Below are positions 15,146 through 15,904 of a stretch of DNA of 15,904 nt, piece by piece (position 1 is the first letter of the stretch; each line of letters opens with the position of its first letter). The DNA is from Rhodobacterales bacterium (lineage in GTDB: Bacteria > Pseudomonadota > Alphaproteobacteria > Rhodobacterales > Rhodobacteraceae), in the NCBI GenBank assembly GCA_009992615.1, contig JAACVA010000023.1, forward strand, positions 1-15,904, read 5' to 3'. A program made the position numbers and the translations under genes. The notes under the pieces were generated by a model. The model was not told the DNA's origin. It saw only the letters and a list, made by a program, of their open reading frames with translations, and made no database searches.

Positions 15146-15403
15146 TCACCCCGCCAGCATCGGATCAAGCTTGCCCGCCCGATCCAGCGCGTTCAAATCA
15201 TCGTAGCCGCCCACATGATTGCCGTCGATAAAGATTTGCGGCACGGTACGGTGCCCGTTGGCGCGGCGCATCATCACCTGTTTCTGCGCCGCATCTCGCG
15301 ACACATCGGTTTCGACAAACCCCACACCCTTTTGTGTCAGCAGCCGCTTGGCCGCGTGGCAATAGCCACAACTGGGGGACGTGTAAATTTCAACATTGGC
15401 CAT
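15146..15403 (-). CDS. grxC: Glutaredoxin 3 (dithiol glutaredoxin)
   Basis: 85 residues, the usual length. A cytoplasmic thiol-disulfide oxidoreductase that uses glutathione. The active site is CGYC (12-15) after the first strand VEIYTSPS; the common form is CPYC, but CGYC is frequent in alphaproteobacteria. TVPQIFID (53-60) supplies the cis-proline, and GGYDDL (65-70) is the glutathione-binding turn. The start has a clear AGGAG ribosome binding site 6 bases upstream. It follows comF by 33 bases on the same strand, so it is probably cotranscribed with it. Confidence 0.96.
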   Translation of the reverse strand: MANVEIYTSPSCGYCHAAKRLLTQKGVGFVETDVSRDAAQKQVMMRRANGHRTVPQIFIDGNHVGGYDDLNALDRAGKLDPMLAG

Positions 15404-15436
15404 CCTGCGCTCCTGTACATCGTTTCAACAGCCAAC

Positions 15437-15904
15437 TTAGGTGTCCTTGGCGACGCGCGCCAGTGTCACAATATCCACGGCGATCGCGCCTCCTGCGAAG
15501 CAGGCCTCGGCACAGGCCGCCAGGGTGGCGCCGGTGGTCATCACATCATCCACTAGAATAACATCGCGCCCCGCCAGAAGCGCGCCGTATTTCGGATGGG
15601 GCTTTATTGCGGCGCTGACATTGGCGAACCGCTGTTCCAGAGTTTTGCCATCCTGCCGGTCGGTGTTGCGCGCGCGCAACAGGGCCCGGGGTGACACCTG
15701 CACCTTCGCCTCGCGCGCCAGGGCCGTTGCCAGCAACGCAGATTGGTTGAACCGCCGCCTGAGCATCCGCAGCCAGTGTATGGGCACCGGCACCAACAAA
15801 CTGCGGGGCGTCATCACATCCCGTGCGGCGCGGTGCATCCACCGGGCGGCCGGTGCAATGATGTCTTGCCGGTCACCATGTTTCAAGGCCAGCACCAAGT
15901 TCCG
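15437..15904 (-). CDS. comF: ComF family phosphoribosyltransferase-like protein (5' part outside window)
   Basis: 155 residues are visible, ending at TAA (15437-15439); the frame runs off the right edge, so the N-terminus is missing. The visible part starts within the ComF core (RNLVLALKHGDRQD) and contains PVPIHWLRMLRRRFNQSALLA-type sequence and the conserved RxxxTxxQ-like segment RNTDRQDGKTLEQR. The PRPP-binding loop VILVDDVMTTGAT is intact at about 15545-15565 (complement). The usual N-terminal zinc-finger segment would lie upstream, beyond 15904. ComF proteins are tied to DNA uptake in competent bacteria, but many alphaproteobacterial members have no shown role. Its neighbour grxC is often found next to it in this group. 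Confidence 0.92.
   Translation of the reverse strand, partial: RNLVLALKHGDRQDIIAPAARWMHRAARDVMTPRSLLVPVPIHWLRMLRRRFNQSALLATALAREAKVQVSPRALLRARNTDRQDGKTLEQRFANVSAAIKPHPKYGALLAGRDVILVDDVMTTGATLAACAEACFAGGAIAVDIVTLARVAKDT

Noticed and set aside
1..15904. CRISPR array, insertion sequence, prophage or defence island
   Set aside because: No direct-repeat array, transposase, integrase, terminal inverted repeats or toxin-antitoxin motif was seen; gene content is conserved housekeeping plus one importer.

Overview
The window looks like a core chromosomal segment from an alphaproteobacterium, most likely Rhodobacteraceae (Roseobacter group). The grounds are moderately high GC, the IF-2 N-terminus of the Rhodobacter type, a YlxR-L7Ae fusion protein in the nusA operon, a UbiG with the family's usual sequence blocks, and the comF-grxC pair. 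There is no sign of an insertion sequence, prophage, CRISPR array, tRNA or rRNA. The genus call is from memory of these protein families, not from a search.

Layout, left to right. (1) Positions 1-349 hold the tail of a cut-off plus-strand reading frame, an unrecognised 46-residue ORF with a good ribosome binding site, and a two-way terminator shared with infB. (2) Positions 350-5712, minus strand, are the translation/transcription operon rimP-nusA-ylxR-infB, with very tight spacing. Its leader carries a strong intrinsic terminator about 30 nt before the rimP start codon, which suggests transcription attenuation. (3) Positions 5936-7684, plus strand, encode an orphan membrane-bound hybrid histidine kinase with a fused receiver domain. 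It ends at a two-way terminator. (4) Positions 7740-13159, minus strand, encode a complete peptide/opine/nickel-type (Opp/Dpp) ABC importer in the order permease, permease, fused double ATPase, Tat-exported binding protein. The first two junctions are ATGA overlaps. The first gene appears to start at TTG, and its Shine-Dalgarno is buried in a 10-bp hairpin. (5) Positions 13253-14227, minus strand, encode a proline iminopeptidase directly upstream of the importer, a plausible functional partner for peptide use. (6) Positions 14292-15044, plus strand, are ubiG for ubiquinone synthesis. (7) Positions 15146-15904, minus strand, are grxC and the 3' part of comF, separated from ubiG by a palindromic intergenic element that resembles a repeat common in Rhodobacteraceae.

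Most of the window is conserved housekeeping DNA, and I do not see a new multi-gene system. The items most worth a second look are cis-regulatory: the rimP leader terminator upstream of nusA, whose product itself promotes termination, and the hairpin over the importer's first ribosome binding site. After these come the 46-residue ORF and the permease with an extra membrane domain.
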